A stretch of 64,000 bases of DNA from Phoronis australis (taxonomy: Eukaryota; Phoronida; Phoronidae): assembly GCA_002633005.1 (NCBI GenBank), contig NMRA01000022.1, forward strand, positions 1 through 64,000. Direction: 5' to 3'. Below the pieces are notes generated by a model. It ran no database searches. It was not told where the DNA came from and saw nothing but the letters and a program-made list of their open reading frames with translations. Below are positions 12,377 through 23,433 of the stretch, one piece after another. The position numbers and the translations under genes are program-made. Position 1 is the first letter of the stretch. The number at the start of each line of letters is the position of its first letter.

Positions 12377-13230
12377 TTCTAGCATTTTGTTCGATAATTG
12401 TTCTAATCTCTGATAAGATTGTATCCAACCTGACTGACAGAGGAACAACTGTCCCACTTGCCCGAGTGTCCCGCGACACACTCCCACTGGATAGTGACCT
12501 GAGCACACAAACTGCTTACATCCCGCCGTGCGACTCCCTCGCCACACACCTGGCACCTTCTAAATAGCTTCAATAATTTAGACAAGTCCACATTAAACTT
12601 ATCAAATATTGGCTCACCGATCTGTTCATTGAACGACGAACTGTACTCAGCCTGTATTCACTCCCACTACTCAACATCGCAGCAGTGCTGCTTACAGGCT
12701 TTGGGCCATAATGAGTACATCCCGGTACGCAGCAACAGTGTGGCATGTTGACTGACTCATAATCAAAAGCAAATGACGACTGAACCTATCACAACCGAGG
12801 TAGATCAATGACAGACTCGACAGCTCTCATAGTCAGACTATATGAAAAGAAATTGGCGCAAAATTCTTGCCTCCCAAAACGTCGTCACTTCCAGAGTCGA
12901 GAACGACTAATTAATTAAATTACGAAAGGCCGTAAGTATGTGGAAAATATGTCTGGGATAACCACCGAACCTTATTTTTGCTAAAAATGACATGAAAAAA
13001 GGTTGCCTTCGCCTTTAAGACAATCTATTCAGTCCGAACATACCAACACACTGGGTTTGACTGTGTTCACACATGGTTGGTAATAAGCCTGGGCCTGCAT
13101 GTTGTCATACCAGACAAAAGACTGCGCTCGGCAGTTCACAAGGGAGCTAGAAGTTACATGATCACAGGCTCACAACTGCTCTTAAACGGCTGGTAAAGTC
13201 ACTGAATGGGAGAACGCCCTATGACATTCA
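12377..13230 (-). mobile_element. Decayed THAP/zinc-ribbon DNA transposon
   Basis: Both ends match the shorter copy at 8341-8772. Between them lies a minus-strand coding relic with a THAP-like start and a zinc-ribbon-like region. The shared ends, with a coding core present in only one copy, suggest an element and its deletion derivative. Terminal inverted repeats and target duplication were not identified, so the exact ends are uncertain. Confidence 0.5.
12403..12746 (-). pseudogene. THAP start plus C-C / GH-W zinc-binding fragment
   Basis: A minus-strand ATG at 12746 opens MPHCCCVPGCTHYGPKP, which matches the start of THAP zinc fingers (C-x4-C). Downstream, in another frame, comes LLKLFRRCQVCGEG followed by WECVAGHSGKWDS. 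This CxxC then C-x3-GH-x-x-W arrangement is typical of zinc-binding proteins linked to invertebrate DNA transposons. The frame change between the parts implies an intron or a frameshift. The second part ends in a stop shortly after. It is most likely a dead transposon gene; a small domesticated gene is less likely. Confidence 0.55.
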
Positions 13231-13318
13231 AATTTTTCAAAACACCATTAGTCTTCGACCAGAACGCGCTGTAAAGACTGATAAACGAATTGAATGTCAG
13301 CTGATTTTTAGACTACCT

Positions 13319-13356
13319 AGCTGATTTCAGAGGTCCAGTAAGTGAAGTGAGAACAA
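13319..13356 (+). repeat. 37-bp repeat with acceptor-donor look (copy 1)
   Basis: Matches 15009-15046 apart from one base. The core reads TTTCAG, eight bases, then GTAAGTGAAG, which resembles a micro-exon between splice sites. No coding context supports an exon. Confidence 0.6.
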
Positions 13357-13749
13357 TGTTCAAGCAACACGGAGTACAACCCAGTATGCCGATAAGCCAA
13401 CAGAACTATCGTAACGAGCCTCAGTTTAGAACAAGCCTCCTGCCGGCATGAATTAGGTCAATTACTCTAGAGAGCGCCAAAATAAAAAATCCCCAATTCA
13501 AATGATGTTCAAATTGGACACCATCATTAAAAAAAACAGTGCAGGTGGCCTGTTGTCATTTGTGGTGCATCAGAAATGCGCAGGCCTCATGGTTGGGCCC
13601 ATATTGCACAAAACACCTGAGCAAAGGCACGAGAGCCCAATTATGGCTCTTCGTGAAGGAAGTTTTCGAGTCTGCCAGTCTCCTTTAGGAAAACAGACAG
13701 ACGTTTCCATTTGTTGCCATTCACAATATGATGTAGGCATGTAACAGTG

Positions 13750-14110
13750 CTACAGTAGGTTGCTCCTTAGCCTATAAAAAGCTGGGCAAGACTCTACCAG
13801 GTGTTTAAGAGATTCTACGTCAGTACCACACTCGGGACACACTGGGCTCCCCATATGCCCCGTAATGTGTCTGTGTCGGGCTAGGTTACAGTGGCCCGTC
13901 AAAATTTGAATGACGTGTCTTATACACAATCTATCTAGACTCAGAAGGTTTCTTCAAACTTTTGGTTCGATCACATTGGGAAAATTCTCCTTGGTCTCTC
14001 TGCAGGAGTTAAGTGATGCCCACTGGGATGCTGACTGGGTATGTAACCAGTTGCGTATACTCATCACGCAGAATCCGTAAAATACCGGAATAGCAGGATC
14101 AGGCACAAAA
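13750..14110 (-). pseudogene. LINE 3-prime coding remnant (I/Jockey-like)
   Basis: On the minus strand the frame reads SIRNWLHTQSASQWASL, then, after one in-frame TGA near 13955, QILTGHCNLARHRHITGHMG and CPECGTDVESLKHLVESCP, ending at a stop (13750-13752). The LTGHC...H...G motif followed by CxxC...H...C is the usual C-terminal tail of non-LTR retrotransposon pol proteins of the I/Jockey/CR1 groups. It is broken by the stop and truncated upstream, with no reverse transcriptase core visible. Confidence 0.75.
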
Positions 14111-14169
14111 TGCAGAACTACTCTTTCATTTTTCCATGAAGGCTCAATTTTTACAGATACCTTTAGAGT

Positions 14170-14372
14170 AAAGACTTGTATGAAATACTTTGAATCAAGC
14201 AAACAATCACAAAAATGTAGTAAAACAATTATACCAAGCACAACTTAAATGCCAGGTGTTGCATTTCAGGAGGTGCCCAGTTACTTGAGTACGTAGGGCC
14301 TGATGACCATGAGATACCTGAGCCCCCAGGTACAGGTGATCAACATGCAGTCAGTGAAGATGCAGGTAATTC
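14170..14372 (+). repeat. Dispersed repeat, copy 1 (partner near 20.6-20.8 kb)
   Basis: Shares ordered blocks with 20600-20812, including AATTATACCA(A/C)GCACAACT and a final GCAGTCA...TGAAG...GGTAATTCTGACTTTT. The final block resembles an exon end followed by a GTAATT donor. It may be a fossil of a spliced transposon gene. Confidence 0.5.
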
Positions 14373-15399
14373 TGACTTTTTTGTTGGAAGTCATTGCGAA
14401 AATCCGGACAGAAGTTGGACGGAAAAACGACACTAAACTTGTTGAAAATTTACCGAAAGATTTTGCTTCAAAATTCCGTCTATTTTCCACGAGAATAATT
14501 GTGAACATTTTAAGACCACCACATTACGATCAATGCTGAATGGTGGTTCCACCGCGACATAGTTGATTTGGTAGATATACCCTCCACAAACAAGCATGTG
14601 CTACAAGTTCTGTATCCGTGTTCGTTAAAAACAAGTTGTAGACAGAGTATATTGGAGCGATGGAACGTTATAAATGACAGGTACGTTATAATATGTCTCG
14701 ATTGTGCTTTTCCTGAACCTTCTAATTCCGTAAATACTAGGTTAACTAAACACACTTATCGAAAAAGTGTTGTCAGTACTGTAAAAACTTAACGTCGCGC
14801 GGTGTTATTGAATATTACGTTGACGTTCAAGGCATCTCACCATTCACTTAAAAGTAGTTCCATTGCCAGACCAGGCATAATTATCATGTTTATTGCCGGC
14901 ACAGCTGAGTGGGTAATGAACTATTGAAATCATTGATAAAAGCGTGTCAAGTTTATAGTCCCTGTAACCCCTGAGTTTCTATTATGATCATTTCGCGTTA
15001 TGTTGGCCAGCTGATTTCAGAGGCCCAGTAAGTGAAGTGAGAACTTGACGTATGCGGCCACAACTCAAAGTGTTTAAGTGGTGATTTAAGGGCAAGTAGT
15101 GCTCACAAAAGACCACTTTCTAAATGGTAGCAGTCCTCAGTTTGTGGGGGAGCACTCACATAGGAGAGGTTGCTAGAGCTGTGCTCTCCTCAAGTATTTG
15201 ACAGACATTCCTTCAAAGCATTATAAAGAGTCAGGGTAGCATCTATTCCAAGTCTTACTTCCAAGCAAATGCATACACTATAAACAAGAGCAATGCCAAG
15301 CGTTGAAATCCACCCACGATAGAAACGCAAACAATGTGTTTCTATGGGTGTTTTTAGCATCATAAATATGGCCATTGGATGGCGCATGATGTGTCAAAC
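14373..15399. other. Mostly unassigned DNA
   Basis: Contains the second copy of the 37-bp repeat (15009-15046). Several short plus-strand open frames are present at 14.30-14.79 kb, without recognisable domains. No gene is supported. Confidence 0.4.
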
Positions 15400-16237
15400 C
15401 CATCAGAATTAAGAAGGTGCCATCATTTCTGTAAAACACAACTATTTGCCAAATTTCATGAAAATAAGCCAAGGAACTCCTTAGACATAAGAGGCAAATG
15501 TAAAAAACAATTGGGACTAGGAGACACAGCTAATTTAGTTTGATTGGTCCGAAACTCATCTTCATCTATTGCCATCCTATAGAAGCCCATCTGCCAAAAA
15601 TACTCAAAAATCCTTCAAAGGGTTAAGAAGATACAGCCTTAGATGCAAAAAAGTAAAATTGCCCCTAAGGGGTGCCGGAATAGTCAAACATTCGAAAATC
15701 AATAATGTCAGCCGACCTTAATGCATCAGGAACACAACCATCAATTTTCATAAGTGTCCTTTGAGTGACTTAGGCAGATAGAGAGGCAGCCGTCAAAACA
15801 TGTGCGGAAAATTTAAATGGCCACCAGGTGGTGCACAAAACATCAAACCTGTCCGAAAATGGGAATTGTCGTCTCTACAATAGAAACCTATTTGCCAAAT
15901 TTCATGAAAACACATTCATGAACTCCAAAGATACAGAGGTAAACATAAAAAACATTTTGCTAATAGGGGGCACAGTGGTATTTGGATTTATTTTGTTCGA
16001 CATTTGTTAGAATTTGTCGTCGGCACCAAAAGAACGCATCTTTCAAATTTCACAGAGCTCCTTCAAAGGGTTAAAGAGATTCGGCCTCAGATGTAAAAAA
16101 CAAAATCACCACTAGGGGCCGACGCAGTAGTTGGACCCATCTGAAAGTCAACTTCATTCCTGGTCTTCTGACCATCTGTAAATTCTCACAATGATCTTTT
16201 AAGCAGTATGGCAGATAGGGAATTGGACACCAGCTCA
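15400..16237. repeat. Degenerate tandem repeat, TTTGCCAAATTTCATGAAAA type
   Basis: At least three diverged units share this order: a short hook (ACAATAGAAACC or similar), TTTGCCAAATTTCATGAAAA, ACTCC(A/T)AAGATACAGAG, TAAAAAACA, then CACTAGGGG. A second block of the same family lies at 29.4-30.5 kb. Repeats with an AAATTTCATGAAAA core are common in aquatic invertebrates and are usually parts of non-autonomous elements. I see no coding function. Confidence 0.6.
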
Positions 16238-16630
16238 GGGCCCGGTCTCTAATCTTTGTACTCGAAACGAACTCGAAACTATTTTTGGCAATTTCTCTGC
16301 TCCTTTTGTGCGAACTTAAGATAATTGGTTATCAGATTGTGCTCGAATACATAATAGTTTATGCATAGGAGTTTCTAGTTCAAGTTTGCCTTATATTCGC
16401 GCGACAAACTCGAGTAAAAACTCGAAATTTCGAGCTCAAACTCGAACTTATTGCTTTAATATTGGGTTTACAAACTGTGAACTTAAGGGCAATAAATTAT
16501 CTACGCAAGTTATTGTGTACTCGAGCATAGAATAATAGACACTTATCTTGAGTTCGCCCAAAAGTTGAGTAGAAAATTCCAAACCTAATTTTGAGTTCCA
16601 TTTCGAGTAAAAAGATTGGAGACCGGGTCC
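16238..16630. mobile_element. MITE with long inverted repeats (GGGCCCGGTCTC type)
   Basis: The left end GGGCCCGGTCTCTAATC and the reverse complement of the right end GGACCCGGTCTCCAATC start inverted repeats of roughly 60 bases with scattered mismatches. The centre contains further short CTCGA inversions. A target duplication is not evident. A related end lies at 36733, and decayed right ends appear near 42.0 and 43.0 kb. Confidence 0.7.
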
Positions 16631-17260
16631 AGAAAACAGAAGCGAAAATAACAAAACTAGCCGCCACTGGTGCAGAAAACATTAAATCTGCCCCTAAGAC
16701 AGGAATGTGCATAAAAAGTGATCAGACAAAATATTGTTCCACCCTCATGACAGATAATTCTGTTAACAGCAAAAATAAGGGCACAACTTCTCCAAAATTC
16801 CCAATACAGTATTCAAAATGGCTTTAAAACCACCTTACTTGACCTTTCCTGCTCCTGTTGCTATGTTGGTGCTTATGAGGGAATATAGTGGCTATGAATT
16901 TGGCTTCTGACTACCCTATGTACCCGTCATGACAAGAAACTTCAGTTCATTTCATTTAACACTTTAGTAGTAGTGTACCTTAATTATAACTCAGGCCGAG
17001 GCTGCAATTCAAGACCTAGTAGTCTTAATACTCAGCCAGGAGGTAATCAAATGAAAATGAATCTTGCTGGTCCTACATACTTTAACAATTTTTCCACATT
17101 CAAAAAGACAACCAAAGGGTCATTTAATTAGTGGCCGTACTCTACTATAACTTGAAATAATGCAACTACATGTAAAACAGTTTCAGCTAGTGGCCGGTAA
17201 ATGTGCTATTGGTGTGAATTAACACATCTAGTTTGAAAACGGACAAAAATCGGCTGTAAT
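16631..17260. other. No recognisable feature
   Basis: AT-rich DNA, no supported gene or repeat boundary. Confidence 0.4.
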
Positions 17261-17332
17261 GTGCCCACATTTTGAGAACCTGTTTGACACCCGTTATTCA
17301 GTGCAGAAAACTGGTTCTCAAAACGTGGGCAT
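17261..17332. repeat. Hairpin element, copy 1
   Basis: Arm GTGCCCACATTTTGAGAACC (17261-17280) pairs with 17313-17332 with two mismatches around a 32-base loop. The same structure recurs at 18993-19063 in the same orientation. Confidence 0.75.
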
Positions 17333-17458
17333 GTTATATCTGACTGTTACCTAAAACGCAGCTCTATTACAAATAAGCAGGAGTGGCTACCATTTACCAA
17401 CTCAAAATGAGAGCGCTCGGAGGAGCGACACTTGGCGGAAATAATCGAAAAGACGACG

Positions 17459-18200
17459 AACACGATATCATTCATGTGACTAGCGAAGAAATCATTTAGA
17501 GAGCATATAATCAACTACAATAAAGAATGAAAGCCCGTTCAAAACTCTATCTAAAGTGGTAGTTTGGCAAACACGATAACATTCATGTGACTAGCGAAGA
17601 AATCAAATAGAGAGCATACAGTCAACTACATTAAAGAACAATAGATGGCGCAACATGACGGTCCAGTCTGCAGTAGGACAGTGCTGGCTGGGTCAGTCTG
17701 GGTCAACTAGGCATAACCAAAACAAAGTGAACTAACTGAAAGCCAGCCAGCTGCGTGCATACGTGACCGAAGGAACAACGGTATCCGAAAATCTCGAATA
17801 ATTCAAAAAGTAGATGTCGTAGCGCAAAATGGAAAATATCTTCTGAAAGCCCGTTCAAAACTCTATCTAAAATGGTAGTTTGGCAAACACGATAACATTC
17901 ACGTGACTAGCGACGAAATCAAATAGAGAGCATACAATGAACTACAATAAAGAACAATAGATGGCGCCACATGACTGTCCAGTCTACAGTAGAACAGTGC
18001 TGGCTGGGTCAGTCTGGGTCAACCAGGCATAATCAAAACAAAGTGAACTGAAAGCCAGCCAGCTGCGTGTGACCGAAGGAACAACGGTATTCGAAAATCT
18101 CGAATAATTCAAAAAGTAGACGTCGTAGCGCAAAATGGAAAATATCTTCTGAAAGCCCGTTCAAATCTCTATCTAAAGTGGTAGTTTGGCAAAAATCCAA
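17459..18200. repeat. Tandem repeat of about 310 bp, some 2.5 copies
   Basis: GAAAGCCCGTTCAAA recurs near 17528, 17844 and 18151 (steps of about 316 and 307). GCTGGCTGGGTCAGTCTGGG recurs near 17685 and 18000. ACACGATAACATTCA(T/C)GTGAC occurs in each unit. The copies are very similar, so expansion is recent. There is no coding frame. Confidence 0.8.
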
Positions 18201-18992
18201 AAATTTTTCGAGAAAATTGAAAATTTGCCGTTTTTTTTTGAAATTCAAAGTCAAATAACTCGAAAACGGTAAGTCTGAGAAATACGCTCTCGCAGACTTT
18301 TTGAAAGGCCATACTTCAAGGAATCCACATGCAAAAATTCACGTCATTTGCTCTTCCCATAAAAAATGCGACACCAGAGCGATTGAAACCGTGTGAACAT
18401 GCCCCACAGCCGCCATCTTGAAGGTGACTTCCGGTTCAATAATTTTTTATAAAAGCTTATTAAACTCAACAAACACGTGACCAGTTTGAAAGTGATTGGT
18501 TTGCAATTGCGCCCTCTACAGGAGAAAACATTTTTAGCCATATTTCGGAGTGCGCATGCGCCACGTCCAATATTTCCGCCATCTTTAACCGGAAGTCAAC
18601 GATTTTCTGCACAATTGTAGCACATGCGTTCTAGTATATTCGTTCCGATTTTGAGCCACGTAGGTCGAAAAATGCAGCCTCTACGAGTATTTGACTGTGA
18701 AATCGGATACAAAATGGCAGCCACGTCCGCCATTTTGTATCCGATCATGACCAAAAACAACAGCGTTCCAGTGATTCCCGATCTACATGTTGTGTGCAAA
18801 TTTCGTGAAAATCGGACCAGAATTGCGACCTGTAGAGAGCGAACAAAAAAAAAACTTACTGTCAGAGCAACATACTTGTAACTATACCACAGATACCATA
18901 ACATCAAAATTCTCACATAACCAATACCTAGCATTACGGTAAGTAAATAACCCATCCAAGTTATTGACAATGCGTACCAGCAGTAGGATAAA
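18201..18992. other. Repeat-like DNA with a perfect 17-bp palindrome
   Basis: No gene. Arms 18702-18718 and 18729-18745 are perfect inverted repeats of ATCGGATACAAAATGGC with a 10-base spacer. The surrounding ATGGCGG-type motifs look like a dispersed repeat. Confidence 0.6.
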
Positions 18993-19063
18993 ACATGCCC
19001 ATATTTTGAGAACCAGTTTGATGCCCTTTACTCGGGAGAAAACTGGTTCTCAAATTGTGGGCG
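18993..19063. repeat. Hairpin element, copy 2
   Basis: ATTTTGAGAACCAGTTT (from 19002) pairs with AAACTGGTTCTCAAATT with one mismatch at the outer end. It is the same family and orientation as 17261-17332. Confidence 0.75.
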
Positions 19064-19502
19064 TGTTATATTTGACTACCATGCATCCCAACCAACATCT
19101 TTGGCGAAAGCATCTACAAAGCAAGTTTAACGTATTTTGGCTTTGTCTTGAGTAATTCTTCATCCAGAGTGGAGGACAAATGTTATTTATTCATGACTGT
19201 CTGTGTGAGTTCTACATATTAGGAACTTTAAATAAAAATTAGGAAAAGTAGGAAAGTTCTAATTTATGCTTTTAAAAAACCCTGTTCAATGGCAACGGTA
19301 ATTGATATACTTAAACATGTTTTATTTCAGATGCACCAACAGAAGTGTCTATCAACCCTGAGCCTCAAGGTATGTTTAGTGCAAACTAATGCAAGGACTA
19401 ATTTCTCATGCATGTTCATAGTACACAGGTTCCATCCAGCATGTTTTAAGTGGATGCGGTATTATCAATGGGATTACAAAACTGAGTATTTAACAAACCA
19501 AT

Positions 19503-19505
<3 letters not shown>

Positions 19506-19571
<66 letters not shown>
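19506..19571. repeat. TA microsatellite
   Basis: An almost uninterrupted run of TA dinucleotides. Confidence 0.95.
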
Positions 19572-19572
<1 letters not shown>

Positions 19573-19862
19573 CTGGAGTCACTGTTAGTAGCCACTTTTG
19601 TTGATACCAAAACAAGCTTATCTTAAATAACACCTGCATGATCCTTTATGTTATTCCGAGCTGGTCAGGTGACTTTCAATGACATCGTAATCTTTGCTCA
19701 GCGTGGTGTGAATTCTTTGTCAATGTACGCACTCTTTGTTCACAGAATTTAAGTTTTATTTCCTTGGTGATTTTTTTCTATCTGACCCCTTGCTACATTC
19801 ACTTGTAAATGATGTTGAGTTTGTCCTACGTATTGGATGGAACGTATTCTACAGGATATTAG

Positions 19863-20114
19863 GTACATAATTTTGGTGGTGGTGCAGTCAGAATTGAATT
19901 CGCAATTTTCATTGGTTTGGAAGAATGTTTTATCACTGATAAAGAAACCCAGTGTGCATCTAGATTTGCTTCATTGTGTGTTGCCAATAGGTTTGCCTAT
20001 ATGGACAATAAAATTCAAACTGACAAACCAATTGGCAACACACAATGTAGCAAATCTAGAAAACTTCAAAATAAAGCATTATTCAGACAGCACCACCACC
20101 AATATTATTTACCT
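19863..20114. repeat. Foldback (long inverted repeat) element
   Basis: Outer arms (TTGGTGGTGGTGCAGTC near 19872; GACAGCACCACCACCAA near 20086) and inner arms (19960-19995 against 20024-20059) form one long imperfect hairpin with a 28-base loop. It could be a MITE, a foldback element or a small-RNA precursor. Confidence 0.75.
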
Positions 20115-20599
20115 ATTAGTAATTACCTGCACAAAAGTTTCATCCAATACCAGGACAAACTCAACAAACTCTGTTTCGCAATCATGAGACATAATTTTCT
20201 AAATTCTGATTGTAACACTGAATTTTTCTGTGGTGGCTCTGTGATCAATGGACCCTTCGAGTCCTTCACGGAGTCTTCATATTAACCTTTAATTTGTATT
20301 AATTGTATTTAACTTTTAACGTGTCCATCAAAATAGAATGAACTAAATTTACTATCTCTAGTTTTTGTAACTATGCATAACACTTAATTTTTAGAACAAC
20401 TATTCACTGGCTCCAATTACAGAATAATTCTGATTCAAAGTAACAGTTGACTTTTAAAATGTCTGTGCCATATTGAAATTCATCAACCTGTCAGACGGCG
20501 ATCAGGTCTTTGATGGACAAGCTTCAGCGCCACCTATAAATTCTATTTAATGTAGACTGTTTTTTTCAACCCACTGGTATTAACAGCCTTTTAAAGAAA

Positions 20600-20812
20600 A
20601 GATTTGGTCAGAAATGCTTTGAATTGAGCAAATACACTATCACAGAAATGAAAAAACTCAATTATACCACGCACAACTAAAACCCAGTGCTGCATTTCCC
20701 GTTCCTTAGGCATACCAGAAGCATGGCACAACCATGAGAGACGTGCGCCTCCAGCAACACTAGATGCAGCGAGAACAGCAGTCAATGAAGCTGAAGGTAA
20801 TTCTGACTTTTA
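20600..20812 (+). repeat. Dispersed repeat, copy 2 (partner 14170-14372)
   Basis: See 14170-14372. In this copy the central segment follows CGTTCCTTAG, an acceptor-like sequence, and ends TGAAG before GTAATTCTGA, again suggesting a spliced transposon gene fossil. Confidence 0.45.
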
Positions 20813-21275
20813 CAAACAGAACCAAAGTAATATAGGCAGTAATTGTCGTAAGATTAATATAAATGGCTTACAGCAAAACTTTTATTGCTCGTTTGAAACA
20901 GTAGTCAGATCCAAGACTATGTACTGTAGTTTATGTGATGACATCACATCACCGACATCTGAAGACTGTGTAGTAGATATCGTATCAAATGATGTTGACC
21001 ATAGTGCAGGAAGGACAGTGCAGAGGAGGCAACCGTGTCCCCTCAATCGCCGTTCATGTGTGCCCCTCATAATTAGATGTAAATTTCAACTTTAAGATGT
21101 CTTAATGCATTTACTCCAAAATATTTGGAACAAAGGGTGCCATGAAATGTATCTGTTTTGCAAACTGTAGACCAATCATCCTATATGACACGATCGGCCA
21201 TCAAAATGAGAATACAAATGCACGAGCCTAGTTAGCTTGGCGCTATAGCAGGGTAAACTAAGTACTCACCAGGAA
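20813..21275. other. No recognisable feature
   Basis: No supported gene or repeat boundary. Confidence 0.4.
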
Positions 21276-21425
21276 CACTACTGCATGCCAAAGTGTGTGA
21301 ATGATAAGCAAAAGCAACCACAATTGTCTTTTCACTTATTTCCAACTGACCAGACGCTTAAGAAGGTATGGATTCACAAAATACACCAGGATCCTGACCC
21401 TAGTTTCAAGTTTCAGTGTCACTGA
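21276..21425 (+). pseudogene. THAP domain fragment
   Basis: The frame starting HYCMPKCVNDKQK shows the THAP opening (C-x3-C), followed by SFHLFPTDQTLKKVWIHKI, which matches the conserved H-x-FP...K-W segment. It stops at 21423-21425. The downstream C-terminal half of the zinc finger is missing from this frame and may lie across an intron. P-element and related transposons carry this DNA-binding domain at their start. No transposase is visible nearby. Confidence 0.6.
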
Positions 21426-22487
21426 CTTGTTTGTTTGCAATGAACGATGTTGAGTCTTTGATTCGAGTCAAGATTTATGAGTTAATGTCGTTCTTTTCCT
21501 CGATTCATTTGTATGTTCCATCCATTAAATTACTATTGTTTTGTCACTAAAACTCTCGTATGGGCACTCATTCTGTTCCGTGTCGCTTGTGCCATTGGCC
21601 AGGGTCAGTAAAGCCACGGTTTCCGCTATGAACACTGTCACTGACTCAGTGATCAGGAAACACCGGCTGCAGTATTCTTAGTCACGATTTGCTATGAATG
21701 TTTGACAACAAACCTTTTCAGTTATCACTTAAATTAATTAATTAATGAGTGTTAATAGTATTCATGTCCTCATAAAATACATGTATTTTTAGATTTGTAG
21801 GTATAAACATGAGGTACAATTTCAGCTCTTTATATCGACACGAGTCACAATTTACCAATTTGGCCAGGTATAAATATAGATCCTGATTTGGAAGCCAAGG
21901 CCACACCCTCCCTAACCTAAAAAAGATGAGTGCCGCCTCGCAATTTGTGAATTTACTTTCGGTTTTTTCAAGTAATGTCCACTAAAGAACCAGTAACCTC
22001 ATCCCAATACACTTTACGGAACATATTCTTGTCTCTTGCAATAGCCCTCCACCAGCTTAAAGGTTAACTTTGGCATGTCTTTCAACAATTTTGACCAAAC
22101 TTTTACCATTGTTTACATTACCAGATTAAACAGATGCATGATTGTGTAACCTCATCTTGAAACCCAGTAGTCCAAAGGGCCATGCTTTAGATATTGGTTT
22201 ACTGTCTATAGCAAAGGCAGATGAGTGGGATTTCCTCAAGATTATCAGATATGCCAATGACAAAACTAGGAATAACATCATTGACTCTATAGAACAAAGT
22301 CGCTCATTAACAATGAAACCTAACCATGTACACCATTGAAAACAATATCATTAATGGCTTTAAAAATAATGAACAAACCAAAATGCTTACTTCAGCCACT
22401 CCACACCCAGTGGCGCATGAGGCTATCAGTTGATTGTATCTGCGTGTAATTGTCAAGTCACAGTACAAATTTCACTACAGACTAAAA
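21426..22487. other. Mostly unassigned DNA
   Basis: A plus-strand open stretch at 22.15-22.34 kb (HALDIGLLSIAKADEWDFLK) looks protein-like. It has no partner exons that I can define and no recognised family. Confidence 0.35.
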
Positions 22488-22759
22488 GCAGACAATACAA
22501 AACAGAGCACTCCAATAAACCATGGTCTTTTGTAGGTAAAAAGATTTCAATTAAAAACCTGAAAATGCAACTAGTAAGAGTAACATTAATTGTTAAAAAA
22601 TTGTCACTTACTGTCCTCTCAGTCTCTAAAAACAAATCAGCTCCACTTCAAAAAGAGGCTGTTAAGACATGCACTCATAGACAGAATTTCATTCTGGTAT
22701 AAAAAGCAGACAATACAAAACAAAGCACTCCAATAAATCCTTGTCTTTTGTAGGTAACG
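22488..22759 (+). repeat. Short direct duplication plus dispersed repeat
   Basis: A segment of about 55 bp at 22488-22543 recurs at 22705-22759 (shared GCAGACAATACAAAAC and GCACTCCAATAAA). The DNA between them, 22555-22700, matches 27290-27450, including AAACCTGAAAATGCAA and AAGAGGCTG. This is a repeat family member of unknown class. Confidence 0.6.
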
Positions 22760-23433
22760 AGACCTGGCTTATCGTACCGTTGACATTGCTCATGTTCCTT
22801 GCTTATCCACCTTTGCTACTTGAAGCAGAAACACTGGTATTAGCAGAGCTAGTGCACTGGTTTGTGCTGTTTATCATTGATGGTGGCTACACAGATGAAC
22901 AAGATGGTGGTGTGCCATACCCCATACAAGATCAGCAGCCACACGATGAAGAGGAGAGGCTAAGAGGCCTATATCTCAATGCTGGCGTGCGTTCAGTAGA
23001 CGCTAGGACCTACGCTAGGACCTAGCTAAAACCTAGTCAAAGTCACGTGTTCTCATTTGAAATACACGGCAATATCTCACGTAATCTCGCGAAGTCTTGC
23101 TTTTTAGCGAGGTCCTAGCGCAATTGAACGGGAGGCTGGCATCCAAATTTCGCTTACCGCTAACCTATATTATAACCCATGAAACGTGTTCTAGTCACGT
23201 GTTATTTGTTAAATAGTGGAGACAAAACTTTTGTTTGTTACCATAATCAGTATATTGCATCAGTATTAGAATTGTACAACATTGGTTCGTTAAGTTATTT
23301 TCTACTAAGAATTGGTGCTGGAGGCTGCTAACAACACAGTCTCCTAGGTTAATATGTTGACTTCACTTGACTTCAAAGTGAAATTTGCAAGGTGCTGTTG
23401 TTATGTGGTATTCTATTCAGTTTGTATTACCAG

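Noticed and set aside
22741-23025. 94-codon plus-strand frame ending with an acidic stretch and RLRGLYLNAGV, slightly like a Harbinger transposase C-terminus
   Set aside because: The resemblance is weak, no catalytic motifs are present, and the start lies in a duplicated repeat.
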